Of a stretch of 64,000 nt of DNA, positions 1 to 11,819 are shown one piece after another. The stretch spans positions 62,001 through 126,000 of the forward strand of contig MSJH02000775.1 in the NCBI GenBank assembly GCA_001931875.2. The letters are read 5' to 3'. Origin of the DNA: Byssochlamys sp. IMV 00236. Lineage: Eukaryota; Ascomycota; Eurotiomycetes; Eurotiales; Thermoascaceae. Under the pieces are notes generated by a model, which ran no database searches, had not been told where the DNA came from, and was given only the letters and a program-made list of their open reading frames with translations. Position numbers and translations under genes: made by a program. The first letter of the stretch is position 1, and each line of letters starts with the position of its first letter.

Positions 1-477
1 TAAGACCCCAAGAGACGGATAGTGGGGGGAAAAAGGAAGAAAGATAGAAAGTACAGAACAGCAAGCACACATCCGAAAACACCGGAGACAACCTGGCCGA
101 GACAAATATCGCCGCCTATAAAAAAGACACACAAGAAGGGAGAATAGAAACCGTTTAAACCATCGTACGAGCCGCCGATTGTGCACGCCCAGGTGAGAGG
201 GTTGCACCTGCCTATGCTCCCACCGTTTGTGCCATTCCCCATCCCTTTTAGTCCGTATACATCGTGAAGACCCAGCCATGCCATAGCTCCCAAGTGATGC
301 CGCAGGGGATAAAGAAGAAACAGAGATTCAAATAGTGTAAGGTGACGGGGATTATCCGTCGACCCATCTAGAAAGGATGGCGCCTCGCCCCTGTGAAGCA
401 AAATTTAGTTGTCAAAATTAAGTACTTTTGACGTTCGTTACGCGTTGACCGTTCATCATATGGGGAGAAGTTGATGG
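1..477. other. 3' flank of atfA, no gene seen
   Basis: No coding region could be supported here. The stretch lies directly downstream of the atfA stop codon and probably holds its 3' untranslated region; a gene to the left could also end just outside the window. Confidence 0.5.
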
Positions 478-2445
478 CTATCTGCGAATGCCCTGAGGAA
501 TCTGGGCCCCCGGCGGCATTGCCATGCTGCCGGCGATGTTGTACGGATGTGGGTCGAATCCAGCGGACATGCCGTTCATCAATAGGGGACCGAGTCCCTG
601 AGCCTGAGAGACGGGGCAATCTTTGTGAGCCAAGAGCAGGGTCTTGAGGTTGACAATCTCTTCTCGCAGCTGAGTGACTGTCGCTGTGAGCACATCGTTC
701 TCTGACGTAAAGGCTTCCACCTTGGCCTGGAGGTTTGCGAGCCACTGCTTCTTGCGCTGACGACACTTGAGGGCGGCAACACTACAAAGTAATTAGTGAT
801 GCTTGATCTACGCAATGGCTTGAAGCTCAAGACTTACCGATTCCTCTCCAAGAAGTTCCTCCGCTTCTCCTCATCAGTCATCTTCTTGTTATCAGTCTGC
901 TGAGATCGGTCTTCTTCATCAGACTCGGGCTCATGAGATCCGCCATTGGCGGAACCGCTGTTACCCTTCTGTCTCTTATTAGAGCCCTTATTAGCGGGCG
1001 AGTCTTCAGCCTTCCGTCTAGTCGAGGAATTCGTGGCCTTTGTTGACGTGTTCTTCTTTCCTTTGCCCTTGGCTGCCGGCTTAGCCTGTTCACCCTGGCT
1101 ATCGGAGATCGAGGCACTCATTTCACGGCCGCTGCTAATGGAACCATTGACATGAGAGTCACGCTTGATCGCAACGCCCGAAGATTCTTCGGGGCCAGCA
1201 TTCTGAATGGTCTGCGGGGGAATGGACGATTGGTTGGAAACGGAGAATTGGTTGCCGGCCTGGCCTCCTTTGGCAAGCATGAAGAGACCGTTAGCAGCAT
1301 CGGCTGCATCATGGTGGGTGAAGGGGTCCACAACCGCCGGCTGAGTAGTCTTCGTATCCATCGTGGTCATCTGGTTGAGAGGAGTAGGCTCCGTCGTCGG
1401 GTTCGAGGTGGGCGCATTGAGGCCGCTCTTTTTAGCCGCGTTCAAAGCCGTGCGGTGGAACTCGAGAGTCGACGGAGTCGCACCACCGCTCTGCAGTTGT
1501 TGTAGAATCGCCTGTGAGTTGGGGCTCGGGGCAGGGAACATCGATCCCCCACCACCGGGGGTCAGTCCAGTTCGCAGCGAGGACTCGTTAGGCGTGGGGA
1601 AACCGCGCGCGATGCTGTCAAAGTAGTCTGTTCCGCTCGTTGGGCCCGCCAGCATCGCTGGGCTCAGCGGCCCGGAGCGGAGAGAATTGGTCCAATTGTA
1701 ACCACTTGCGGAACTCGCTCCAGGCAAGGCCGGCGACGTGAGCGCTGCGACAGGCGGCAGCAGCGATTTCCCAGGAGTCTCCGCGCTGGTACTACTGAAG
1801 GACTGTTCGAAGGGATTGGGCTCCAGGGCGAATGGGTTGTGCACCGAGTTGAAGTAGTCGGGGGTGTCTGTCGCAGTGGTCACCGCTGGCCGTGGAGGCG
1901 GTGCCAGCGACGAGTCATCCGTTTTGGAATCTTTATTATCTGTCGACTGGGTATCTAGAAGATGGAAATCGGATTAGCCCCAGTGCCAATTGTCATGCTA
2001 TGGTCCCACCGGTGATACCGCAGCATACCCGTAGCAGGCGTATTGTTGTCAGTCAGAAGAGATGAAGATTCCTTCGCATCCTCTGTTACAGAACCCCAGA
2101 AAAAAAGTGCATGTCAGATAGCCATTCGATAACCAACCCCAATCGATAAGAGTAATTGTGAGGTCATCCCGAAGGCAGATAGGACACTAGAGACCGCGGA
2201 CGGGCATGTGTGGCGGGCGCCAGGCCAGAAGGGGGGAAGTTTGAGCCACCAAACTCGCGACACGGGGCCTGGAGTGTCCCAACGGCCACGAGAGAAAAAA
2301 AGAAGAGGGAATTGAGAGCGAGAGAGAGAGCGAGCTACGTACCTTCTGACTTGAACGTGTTCTTTTTCGAGTCCATTGGGGTGGATGTACTTGACGCAGG
2401 ATGGGAGAGATGCGGTGAAGCCCTATGGGCGACGGCAGCGGACAT
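478..2445 (-). CDS. atfA: bZIP transcription factor AtfA (ATF/CREB family)
   Basis: Model: complement(join(478..781, 838..1954, 2343..2445)), 507 aa. The start is the ATG at 2445; exon 1 ends at a GTACGT donor. The bZIP lies near residues 393-455: the basic region contains RNFLERNRVAALKCRQRKK and spans the second intron, followed by a leucine zipper with heptad leucines. The N-terminal 390 residues are Ser/Pro/Thr-rich and disordered, with an NPFALEPNPFEQSF stretch typical of Aspergillus AtfA. Known role of the family: nuclear regulator downstream of the SakA/Hog1 MAP kinase, controlling oxidative and osmotic stress genes, conidial stress tolerance and dormancy. The upstream spacer is long and contains a CRE-like half-site, so self-regulation is possible (inference). 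The family assignment is strong; the exact N-terminus is slightly less certain because it depends on the 388 nt first intron. Confidence 0.93.
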
Positions 2446-2679
2446 CGTCGGGGTTGGGCGTGATCAGAGACTGACGACGGTGCGTCAACGACGGACGAGC
2501 GAGAGTTGTGTGGCGATGACAGCAGCAGGCGGGAAGTCGAGATAGAAAAGAAAGACCAGACTCCAACACTGAGCGGCCGGACGCTGGAGAGGATCGGGTT
2601 CGCACCGTTTTGGGAGTCGGGGATGATATTTTTTTTTGCAGTACCAGCACAATTGGAATTGGAAGGGAAGGAGAGTTGG

Positions 2680-2687
2680 TGACGTAG
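2680..2687 (+). promoter_or_regulatory. CRE-like TGACGT half-site upstream of atfA
   Basis: TGACGTAG lies about 235 bp upstream of the atfA start codon. ATF/CREB proteins bind TGACGT half-sites, so this is a candidate for autoregulation. A related TGACGCAA sits at 3514-3521. The assignment is by motif only. Confidence 0.25.
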
Positions 2688-3552
2688 TCGGGCGGAAGAG
2701 GCTTAAGTCTTAAGAGGCCTTTTTTAGTTTTTGGGGGGAACCGCGAGAGGGGAGGCGGTCGGGGGGTCTTTTTGTCGGGGGGTGCGAGACTACTGTGGCA
2801 GCAGTGGGAGCACTGGGAGGCAAGCAGGAAAGCCTGCTGAGCTAAGGGCGCCTGTCACTGGCCGGACCAGCAGCGCGATGGGCCCGACCGCCAGTCGGCA
2901 ACCCTACGGGGGAGTTATGCAGGCTGGATACACCAACTGAACAAGTTCTCTGTCGCAGTCTCGGCCAATCTGGTGGCGGCTGCAGTGGATGCCGGCCGCG
3001 ACCCTGGACACCGTCCGCAGCGGAGCAAATCCAGGGAATGGGGATCAACCAGCAGATCAGGATATCCCGGATCGTGCGTGGAATGTACCGTATGTACAGT
3101 ACCTTTGTATCCTGATCGCGAAGCCAAAGCTGATAACAATAATCGAGTGCTATTAGGCGCCGTAGTCGACACGCGAAGGAGACATATAGAGACAAGAGAG
3201 ACAGGCAGACAGACAGCGGCAAGGTTACGGATGAGATCACGGTGACGACGACAGGAATTTTCTAGGTGCGGGCACACCAGCCAGCAGCGTCCACCTCGTT
3301 TCCTCGGGCCGCACCCACTGATTGGCCTGTCAGCGTCGGCGGACCACTCCCACGCCCGCGAACCCGACGAACGGAACGTTGGAATCCTTCGCAGTGTGCC
3401 AGTCACAGAGCAGCAGAGGGCTGGCCCGGCTGCCAGTGGGGCTGCTGGCTGCTCAGTGACCGTTCAGGGGGGTCGGCTCAGGTGGGTCCATCTGCACTGA
3501 TTGGCTGGCTGGATGACGCAATGCAGCAGACAAGAAGCATCCGTCCAACGAC

Positions 3553-3566
3553 CACGTGTCACGTGA
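3553..3566 (+). promoter_or_regulatory. Two CACGTG E-boxes in tandem
   Basis: CACGTG occurs at 3553-3558 and again at 3560-3565, one base apart, the second within TCACGTGA. CACGTG is the core bound by fungal bHLH factors. The site lies about 1.1 kb upstream of atfA; which gene it serves is unknown. Confidence 0.35.
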
Positions 3567-4360
3567 CACTATCCTCCGCCCCCTTTTGCTGCATTGGTGG
3601 TCGCGTTTTGCCACGGTCCGGAAGCGACCAGTAGTCAACAAGGCCGTCCTCTGCCATACCGTAGTTACCGGTAAGGATGCTGTGCAGTGTGAAGTTCTGA
3701 ACAGATCTGCGCAGGACAAGAAGTCAGTAGTAGAGGAATTAGTTAGTACTACTACAAGACCAGAGTACTAGAGAATCTACCATATGGCATACGCCGTATA
3801 GTCCAGTGCAATAGTTCCTCGCCTTGGTGCGCTTCGACACCCTGCTCGCGTGTTTGCCCAATCCACAAGAATGCCAGATAACCACCGGGGCAGAGAGACG
3901 CAGGTACGGACGGGAGGGCAGCCACTTCCACACTGCGCTCCCTGCGATGATCTGGCGCCTGTCCGTGCTCGGATCTGAAAGCAGTTCGTAATCCAGTGTA
4001 ACCTGACAAAGGAAAGTCTTCGTCAAAAGTCTTCATCAACAACATGGCCGACACGAACGGTCTTCTCTGGTGGCTCCACACGAGCGGAACGAATGTCTCT
4101 GCTCGGGCCTCGAATGTACTCTAGCCGGCTGCGTTGAGTCGGCTAGCAGTGCTTCTTCCCTGTACCTGCAGGACTCTTTGCCGCCGCGTTGGGAGGGCGG
4201 TGATGCCTTCGGTGCATCGCTTCTGGAAGGGCTGCTGGACCAGATAATCAGCAGCACAAAAGCATTGTTGGTGCTGTCATTGTGCCCCAGGTGTTCTGTT
4301 TATTTCCATTCATCCCTTGGACCCTTGCGCGTCTGTTGGATCTCCAAACAATCAGATCTA

Positions 4361-4403
4361 ATCAGTGATGTAATTCATCCCTTTCACTTATCACTGATGT
4401 AAT
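4361..4403 (+). repeat. Short direct repeat, two 14-nt copies
   Basis: ATCAGTGATGTAAT at 4361-4374 recurs with one mismatch at 4390-4403. The spacing is 15 nt. No function is evident. Confidence 0.5.
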
Positions 4404-5150
4404 GCTTTGTTATCTTAGCGGTCTCGGATGCTGCAACCGAACATTGACTCGCTGAATTGATCGGCCTACAAAGAACAGTGCACCCAGCATATTATTGTTC
4501 AGATTATTATTGGAAAGATGTACGGATAGTACTGACTTTGGCTTTGGACTTGATGCTGCTGGCCATCGGAAAATAAAGAGGTCAGTTATGCCGAGCAACT
4601 GCCTGACAGTGCTTACAAATCACTAATCAACCAACCGATCTGCTTAGATCTCCCTGTTTTGGACAATCAGAGAGCTGTTTCCGATAGAATAGTCGCTTAC
4701 TCTCTTCTAGACATATAACCAAGAGAGGAATGTCTCTCGGCTGCATACAGACCGTTCGCAGGTTGGGATCTTCCAAGGACGATAATAATGCAGCTCCGTG
4801 TTGACTTCGGAAGGTCTACTGTACTTTGAAGTTCATGGAACTCTTCTTGATTTGGAAATCATACTTCTAACACTTTCATTGGCAGTGCGTCGATCTCTTG
4901 TCTCAATGGAGCACCTCGTGATACCCGTATGCTCGACTACGTTCCCCGCTCTGTCCGCATGTGGCAACGGCTGGCCTTGCTTTTTCACTGATGCGATCTG
5001 AATGCCGGCCTGATCTGCAAGAAACAAGTGTCGTCGATTAAGCTGTTCGAGCAAATCATTTATGGCTCTGCTGCCATATCCCAACGTCCACCGGATCTGC
5101 TCATATTCCTGTGGAGCCTTGTGTTTCAAGCCGGATACTGTCATATCCTC

Positions 5151-5762
5151 TTAAGAGCCTCGATATGTAGAATAATTCCACGGTCCCAAGAGGACTGGCA
5201 CATGATAATGTCTCCACCCCTCTTCGCCTTCTTTTCCTCGTCCCTTGACTGTGAACTTCAACTCTACCTCTGGCCAGAAGCTCTCGACTCCCTGAGCTTC
5301 GTACCAGGGGCCCACTTCAAAACGAACAGACCAGCTGGTTTTGCTGTCTGGCGCTGGCAGAGAGGACAGTAGGGCAGATACTGTCGCTGACCCTGAGCTG
5401 GCGGGAGTCCACATCTTTACCCGTCCATCAGAATCTGTGGTTGCATGGAATGTGACCGGCGACTGGCTGCTGGAAATCGACGTCAGCAGGGTCAATGTGA
5501 CAGGGAGGTTCGCAGCTGGCGTTCCAGTGAGGGTATTGAGCACGTGGCATGTAATAGGATCGCGGGCCATTGTTGTTGTAGTTATCTCGTTAGCGCCGGC
5601 TGATGATGTCGTCGTTGCAGACGTCGAAGCTGAGGCTGCTGGAGATGAGTGGTGTGCCTGAGGCAGCGCAGGACCGTCGAGCTGATGCTGGTAGAGTGCC
5701 AGTCGCGTTGTGATCTGATTCAATTGGGGAGGTACCGAGTTCTCGAATTCGTTGCTCTCCAT
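5151..5762 (-). CDS. 5-hydroxyisourate hydrolase (transthyretin-like), with N-terminal PTS2-like signal
   Basis: Single exon, 203 aa. Residues 65-203 form the HIUase/transthyretin fold: the N-terminal strand contains CHVLNT with a catalytic His, the C-terminal half contains HYHVPVLL, and the protein ends in the family signature YRGS. The enzyme hydrolyses 5-hydroxyisourate, made by uricase, towards OHCU and allantoin in purine catabolism. The extra N-terminal 64 residues are unusual: residues 20-28 read RLALYQHQL, which fits the PTS2 peroxisomal consensus (R-L-x5-H/Q-L), followed by an Ser/Ala/Thr-rich linker. Animal HIUases also carry an N-terminal PTS2 and fungal uricase is peroxisomal, so peroxisomal targeting is likely (inference). 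The internal ATG at residue 65 would give a compact form lacking the signal. Confidence 0.92.
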   Translation of the reverse strand: MESNEFENSVPPQLNQITTRLALYQHQLDGPALPQAHHSSPAASASTSATTTSSAGANEITTTTMARDPITCHVLNTLTGTPAANLPVTLTLLTSISSSQSPVTFHATTDSDGRVKMWTPASSGSATVSALLSSLPAPDSKTSWSVRFEVGPWYEAQGVESFWPEVELKFTVKGRGKEGEEGWRHYHVPVLLGPWNYSTYRGS

Positions 5763-6740
5763 TCAAACTGGTGACAATATGTTTTTCGAAAGAAGCACGC
5801 CTGGTGGTGGTGGGAGCCAAGTGCGTATTTAACTCCGCTTTCCATGCATCGGAGACCGCCGACGACAGACTGTCAGGTGGGGTTGGCGACTCTTCCTGCT
5901 AAGCTCAATCCCCCAGGAGATTCTATTACCAAGTATGCAGATATACTCGTGGTTAGACGTTATAGCATTATACTTATCCATATAAAAGTAGTAATTTTTT
6001 GATAGATTTGATGATAAAAGCGCATCTGGACTCAAATAGTAGTACTTTCTTGGGGGCGATGGACTAGAAGAGCATGGGGTTCGTTATCGATAAGAGGCCT
6101 GCGCCACGTGTTCAGCCACACGAGACAGCTGCGGCAACGTTCAATAATGGGGAATTCCAGGCTACTCTAAAGCCACACATCGTTCGGTGTAACACTGTGT
6201 GCGACTCCCACTTGCGACTCTCAGACTGATAGTCCACCGTCAACAATATCATTATCTCCAGGGTACGTACCCGCTCCAGACCTATTTCTTGACTCCTGCG
6301 CTCTTCAACCCTTGAAGACTACTGGCGCTTCCCCAGAAGCAAATCGCCCGGTGGAAACAACGTGGTCTGAGCTCCGCAACTGCATATAAAAACGGTGACT
6401 GATGATCGCGTTAACTTGCACAGAGATAAGATCTCTCACGGACTCCCAGCATACTCCAGATTCTCTAAAACAAGTGGATCTTCTGTTCGCTACCGAGTAG
6501 ACAATCCACCTCAAAGGTGATCCAGGCCACGGATCCGCAAGCGTTTGGGTTGTCTTCCGGAAACTTCGATCTCAACGTGGTCTAACCGTGCAGAAACCGC
6601 CGCACTAGCTCTGCCGTGAACGCCTCAAACCAGCTAGCTGTGCCTGTCAGTGTCTTGGATTATCTGGCCCTTCTGTCCTCCTGTACCTTTACAGGAATCG
6701 ATTTGGTGCGAGTTTTCGAGAACGTCGCCCCGCATTCAAA
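5763..6740. other. Divergent intergenic region between HIUase and get3
   Basis: This stretch must hold the promoters of both flanking genes, which are transcribed away from it. No coding region was supported. An AT-rich segment lies around 5930-6050. Confidence 0.5.
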
Positions 6741-7916
6741 ATGTCTTCCACCGCTCTCGTCCACGATGACGATGTGATGGACCCTAGTCTCCAATCGATC
6801 CTCGACCAAAAGACGCTGCGATGGATCTTCGTCGGTGGTAAGGGAGGTGTTGGAAAGACAACAACCTCGTGTTCCCTTGCGATCCAGCTCGCGAAGGTCC
6901 GCAAGTCCGTTCTGCTCATCTCAACCGACCCCGCACACAACCTGAGCGATGCGTTTGGTCAAAAGTTCGGCAAGGAGGCCCGTCTGGTCGATGGGTTCAC
7001 CAACCTGAGCGCCATGGAGATTGATCCGAATGGCAGCATTCAGGATCTGCTTGCTGGTGGAGAGAACCAGCCCGATGACCCCTTGGGCGGATTGGGTATG
7101 GGAGGCATGATGCAGGATCTGGCTTTCAGTGTATGTGGTACCTCCCGTGGCGCGCTTGAACCAGCTTGTTTTCTATAAAGGATAAGATCGTTAACATGAG
7201 CAGATACCCGGTGTTGACGAGGCTATGTCCTTTGCTGAAGTGTTGAAGCAAGTCAAGTCTCTCTCTTACGAAGTCATTGTTTTCGACACTGCCCCCACCG
7301 GTCATACTCTTCGTTTCCTTCAGTTCCCTACTGTTCTGGAAAAGGCACTGGCGAAGCTTTCTCAGCTGTCCGGCCAGTTTGGTCCGATGTTGAACTCGAT
7401 CTTGGGCTCCCGCGGCGGTCTTCCCGGTGGACAGAACCTGGACGAGCTGCTACAGAAGATGGAGTCTCTGCGCGAAACTATCAGTGAGGTCAACACGCAG
7501 TTCAAGGATGCAGACCTGACTACCTTCGTATGTGTGTGTATTGCCGAGTTCTTGTCCCTATACGAGACGGAACGTATGATCCAGGAGCTGGCAAGCTACC
7601 ACATCGACTCCCACGCCATCGTGGTTAACCAACTACTCTTCCCCAAGAAGGGAAGCGACTGTGATCAGTGCAATGCTCGTAGAAAGATGCAGAAGAAGTA
7701 TCTGGATCAGATCGAAGAGCTGTACGAGGACTTCAACGTTGTCAGAATGCCACTCCTGGTCGAGGAAGTTAGAGGAAAGGAGAAATTGGAAAAGTAAGAT
7801 CAATCATTCCTTTTACCGGCTATCAGCAGCCAGTGGAGATATCAACGTTGCTGACTTGAGTTTTGCGTTACAGGTTCAGCGAGATGCTTGTTCACCCTTA
7901 CGTGCCGCCGGAATAG
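6741..7916 (+). CDS. get3: ATPase Get3 (tail-anchored protein targeting factor)
   Basis: Model: join(6741..7130, 7204..7793, 7874..7916), 340 aa, the usual length. It binds the transmembrane segment of tail-anchored proteins in the cytosol and delivers them to the Get1/Get2 receptor on the ER, driven by ATP hydrolysis. Visible motifs: deviant Walker [11 protein letters not shown] at residues 32-41, switch [11 protein letters not shown], switch [12 protein letters not shown], and the zinc-binding CxxC (Cys283, Cys286) that joins the homodimer. The Met/Gly-rich segment [15 protein letters not shown] belongs to the client-binding groove and ends at the first intron. The last exon encodes only 14 residues, ending HPYVPPE. 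Splice sites are canonical and keep the frame. Assignment is secure. Confidence 0.97.
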
Positions 7917-10900
7917 GTGTACATCTAAGAAACACAAACTGCAAATTTGAAAAATTAGCGAGACGAATGACGAATGAATAGATTTAATTCATTTAACCCC
8001 GAGTATATCTACATCCTTAGAGAAAATCTCTTCACATAGCTCTTGTTTATTTCCTAATCTGGAAATGATACTTCCAGCGCATCATCCCTGCACAAACCAA
8101 GTACCCAGCAGGCTCACCACCTAGTTGTCTGGCGTTCCTTGCCCGCCTTGTATTCTGCCTTGTATGAATCGCCACTCGCCTCACTATATGCTTCATCTCT
8201 CTGACCGTCAGCCCCAGGAAACATCTACAAACGTCATGGGGTTCAGGGAAGGCCTCACATCGCCTTGCGAAGAGACTGCACGCCCGCATGCAGTTCTACA
8301 CTACCAGAGCTGAGCAGCGACAATATCAGCGTTCTTGAAGGCGTCCGCCTGCTTATGCGTGACCAGTGCTGTCTCATAACAGCCTTGAGAAAGTATTGGC
8401 TCTGAAAGAAGCAAAAATCCCTCAACTGAAGTAGATCTTTCTAATGAGACCATACACACCTTCTTCTTATGGTTGCTGTACCGGTGTGCCATGGGTGGGC
8501 ATAACACAGCTCACTACGTCTTTGCTCCAGCCCCCTCGATAGTATGGTATTGATAATCAGACGCGTAAGTCCCAGAAGTTTCCAGAGTCGCTCATCTCAT
8601 CTTCTTTTTCGTCATATCTAAATATCATTCGTTTTGTATTCATAATCTTATGTCCCAAGATAGCAGGTGAGGGGTGGGGGAGAGGTGGAACTACCATACA
8701 CTGAATATGGCCGTAATGATATGGCATATGCGATCCTACAGTACACTACCATAAAAGCAGCCACACATCCTCGTTTCGAAGAGCCGAATCAATACTTCTG
8801 AATGAGTTGATACTTTGAGATACTGTACCTCGATAGGAATTCCTACGCAGTTGTTATAGATTAATATCGTAAGCTGCAAGGTCCCATTATAAGAAATGCG
8901 CTGTATCCAAGCTCTGGCGCATTGAAAAATATACCCTTTATTGGGTGGGTTTTATTGTTCGATCCGTTCATGTTGCAGTTGGAAGTGTTTCTTACTTTTT
9001 GTGAGCAGCAGCGTTTTGTGATCTTACTGGGTTTCAGGGCGTATCTAGTTACCGGGTGTTGATGATGTGAATATCATGGAGATTTGCCCACTAAATTCTG
9101 TATCTGGAGTTTTCAGTAACGCGTCGATACTTCAAGTGCTGTCAATTAACCTTATTCCAAAGCATCGGCTGTATTATCTTCGTTTTTCTCACACCTTCCA
9201 TATGGCTGCCTGTGAGACTCTAGCCGGAACTGATTCAAAGAGATTTACGGTAGACTCGCATCCACCGAAAGCGGAGGCTATATTCCGAGGATAAGCCAAA
9301 TAGAGAGGTGATTACGGCCGTGTCTGGCGATATGTATTCCCACATGGGGGTTAGTCATGATAGACAGATCTTCAGGGCCAAAGATGCCTGAAAGGAGGCG
9401 CACAAATGGCAGTATACGAGCGGTTGTATCCAGTTATTCCTTCCCAGTGGCAAAGCATTGGTTTCTGTACCTGTTTCCTGTTTTGGCTTTGGGCTTTGGC
9501 GTTAGGTCAAGTACAGTACCTGCCTAGTTACCGATTGTGTCAAGCATGAGAGCGAAAACGATGGGGAGGACATGGTCTAAGAGAATACTCGACCCTGCTT
9601 CTGTACATGCAAGGGGACCTTAGGCTTTTCTGCACCTTTTCATGGTCGACTTAAGTATGATACGGATGGCGGTTTGCCACCATAGCTAGAGAGAGTGCTC
9701 TCTCCATCATCCCGCTTTGGCGCCTCACTTGTGGATATACACAAGCATGGACAGGCTGTGGGTCGATGGCACTGTGGCCTTGAGGATAACCTACCAAGCC
9801 TTCGGAAAGGTGGGTCGACTTGGAATGCTATGGATGTATGTACTAGGCGCTAGAACTGATTAACTACAGCCTCAAAATCACGAACGTATGGTTTCTAAAT
9901 GGGAATAGAGACCGCAGTAAGGGTTTGCTCCTGCGCAGGGATTATCTCCACTGGCCACTGTATGATCCGTCGGAGCTTCGCAACGATTCATGAACGACAG
10001 ATTCTCAACCGGTGAGAAAATACATCTACCAAACCCTCGGATACTTTTTTGGTCTGCCATTATCAGCAGCATCACTGACATGCTTTACAGCATGGATGTC
10101 CGTACGCCGTCAGCTGTATCAGTACGGCCCCAGCGCCAGGAGACACTGCTGAGTCAATCGCCCATCTCAGACTCCCACCCAGGAGCCGGGACTAAAGAGA
10201 GACCATTGAATGTGCCAGTGGCAACAATGAAGCGGAACTTCTGCATGACAGCTTCTTATGTGAGGTTTGTTTCGCATCCAATAGCCGCGCGACTTCTCCG
10301 GTTTCGGGGGGATCAATAGGACCCATTATGACCGCCTGTCACGCGGTGTGATGTTAATGAGCACCATTTTGCGTATGCTGACTTTGATACAAAAAGACTC
10401 CGTACCGGAGAGGTACTGTTTTGTCGGCTGCTGCGTCCATCATGCCTTCCTCTCGTCCCTCAACTCCGCTATGGGTATTGACTAAGAACCTCTGCTTCCA
10501 GCTAACGGAAAGGAGATTATGTCGAGTTTCCCAATGACTCCGTATCGGCGCAGTGTATTATGCGAGACTGAAGTCCTTAACGCTGCAAGAAGGTTCTGGG
10601 GCAAAGTCTGGACTCGAGGCACTGTGCGATCCGTGGGGCCACGACATCGTCGCAGCAGCACCCAAAATGGCGTCGCATGCTCGCGCGGAAAGAACATCTA
10701 TGACGAGCCAGAGGCGACTGCAGGAAAACGGACGAAATAACCCAGGAGTGACCGGCTTCAGTGGACTGTGTGATCCTCATCGACTTGGGAGGGACCTGGA
10801 TCGCGAAGCCTCACTTTGGCGATCGTTGGACGGGGTCATCTGAAAAAAGAGTGAGGCGGCGGCTCAGCGTGACATAAACATCATCTTCAACGGCGAAGCG

Positions 10901-11500
10901 AGGATCTCTCATCTATTCCCGGTAATCGGTATTCCCACGATGGATTTTCCATGTCCGCCTGAGAAGCGGTAGCTTTCAGCCCGCGATAGAGGCGTGCGTG
11001 AGACTCTGATCCCGCCAGATGTTTGCGGTTTGTTCCTGGGCTTAAAAGGTGGGAGTTTCTGCTCGACCTTGCCGATGTGGAAATGCCACAAGTCTTATTA
11101 ATCTATTTAGCTCCAGTATAGCCTCTTCGACCAGTGCAGTACCCTGCTAGTGTCAACTATCAACAGACTTGCTTACTGTATCAATTATGTCCCGGGTTCA
11201 ACGATACTGGCTTCCTGGATATGGTCTCTCACGGCACATAGTGCTTGGTCATATACAATACTTTCTTGGTCCATCTGCTTCAGCACGACCCTATACTTAT
11301 CAGGTAACGACATCCTTGCCATATGGTGCCTCGTATCCTCCAGACTCAGATTGTTCCTGACTCTCTCTTCGAAGGGGCGCGATGGTTATCTTATCGTTGG
11401 TATGCCTTTGACACGAGTATGCCCTTCAACCATGTTCGTATCCATCACATAAAAATAGCAATTGACTTGACATTAGGAGCAAATCGAGGATCTAGCGGCC

Positions 11501-11668
11501 ATGTCTCGAGAATACGAACGTCAAGAGGCTCTTCGAATGGCTAGCAACGCGTATCTCGACAGCACAGGGAGATACTCGCCCACTGAACCCTATATCAACG
11601 AGCTGGTTCCTGTGGAACAGCGCCCACGCAGACGGCCAGTGGAGTGCGACTCGAGGCGATATCGTTGA
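11501..11668 (+). CDS. Possible 55-aa small protein, unknown
   Basis: An ATG-initiated frame of 55 codons with protein-like composition: it begins MSREYERQEALRMASNAYLD and ends with a very Arg-rich tail (RPRRRPVECDSRRYR). It is hydrophilic, with no signal peptide or membrane segment. It lies alone in the gene desert and is followed within 50-150 bp by several inverted repeats. I recognise no family. It could be a chance frame or a remnant exon. Confidence 0.18.
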   Translation: MSREYERQEALRMASNAYLDSTGRYSPTEPYINELVPVEQRPRRRPVECDSRRYR

Positions 11669-11703
11669 TGTTGAGCCCCCGGAAACGGGTGCTCTTTCTC
11701 TTA

Positions 11704-11819
11704 AGATCATACAATGATCTGATGATCGATTTCCTTTAATTGTTGCAACAAGGGTAACTCTCTTGTTGTTGCGTCATTGAGATACAACGTGCTAAGTATG
11801 TACCTTTTGGTACTTAGCA
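11704..11819. repeat. Cluster of three small inverted repeats
   Basis: Three dyads lie within 116 bp: AGATCAT-aca-ATGATCT (11704-11720), the perfect palindrome TTGTTGCAACAA (11740-11751), and a hairpin with arms TGCTAAGTA (11790-11798) and TACTTAGCA (11811-11819). The role is unknown; they follow the weak small frame at 11501-11668. Confidence 0.6.

Larger units (their letters stand above)
2446..5150. other. Long spacer upstream of atfA, no supported gene
   Basis: About 2.7 kb without a convincing coding region. The part nearest atfA is G/A-rich with GAGA tracts (2310-2335 inside intron 1 and onward) and is probably a long 5' leader and promoter. The far end holds the 3' flank of the hydroxyisourate hydrolase gene. 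Several short open frames occur, but none has recognisable composition or splicing logic. Confidence 0.5.

Noticed and set aside
4833..5144. Minus-strand 103-codon frame just downstream of the hydroxyisourate hydrolase gene
   Set aside because: It has no motifs, lies in the expected 3' flank and shows no splice continuity with the upstream gene.
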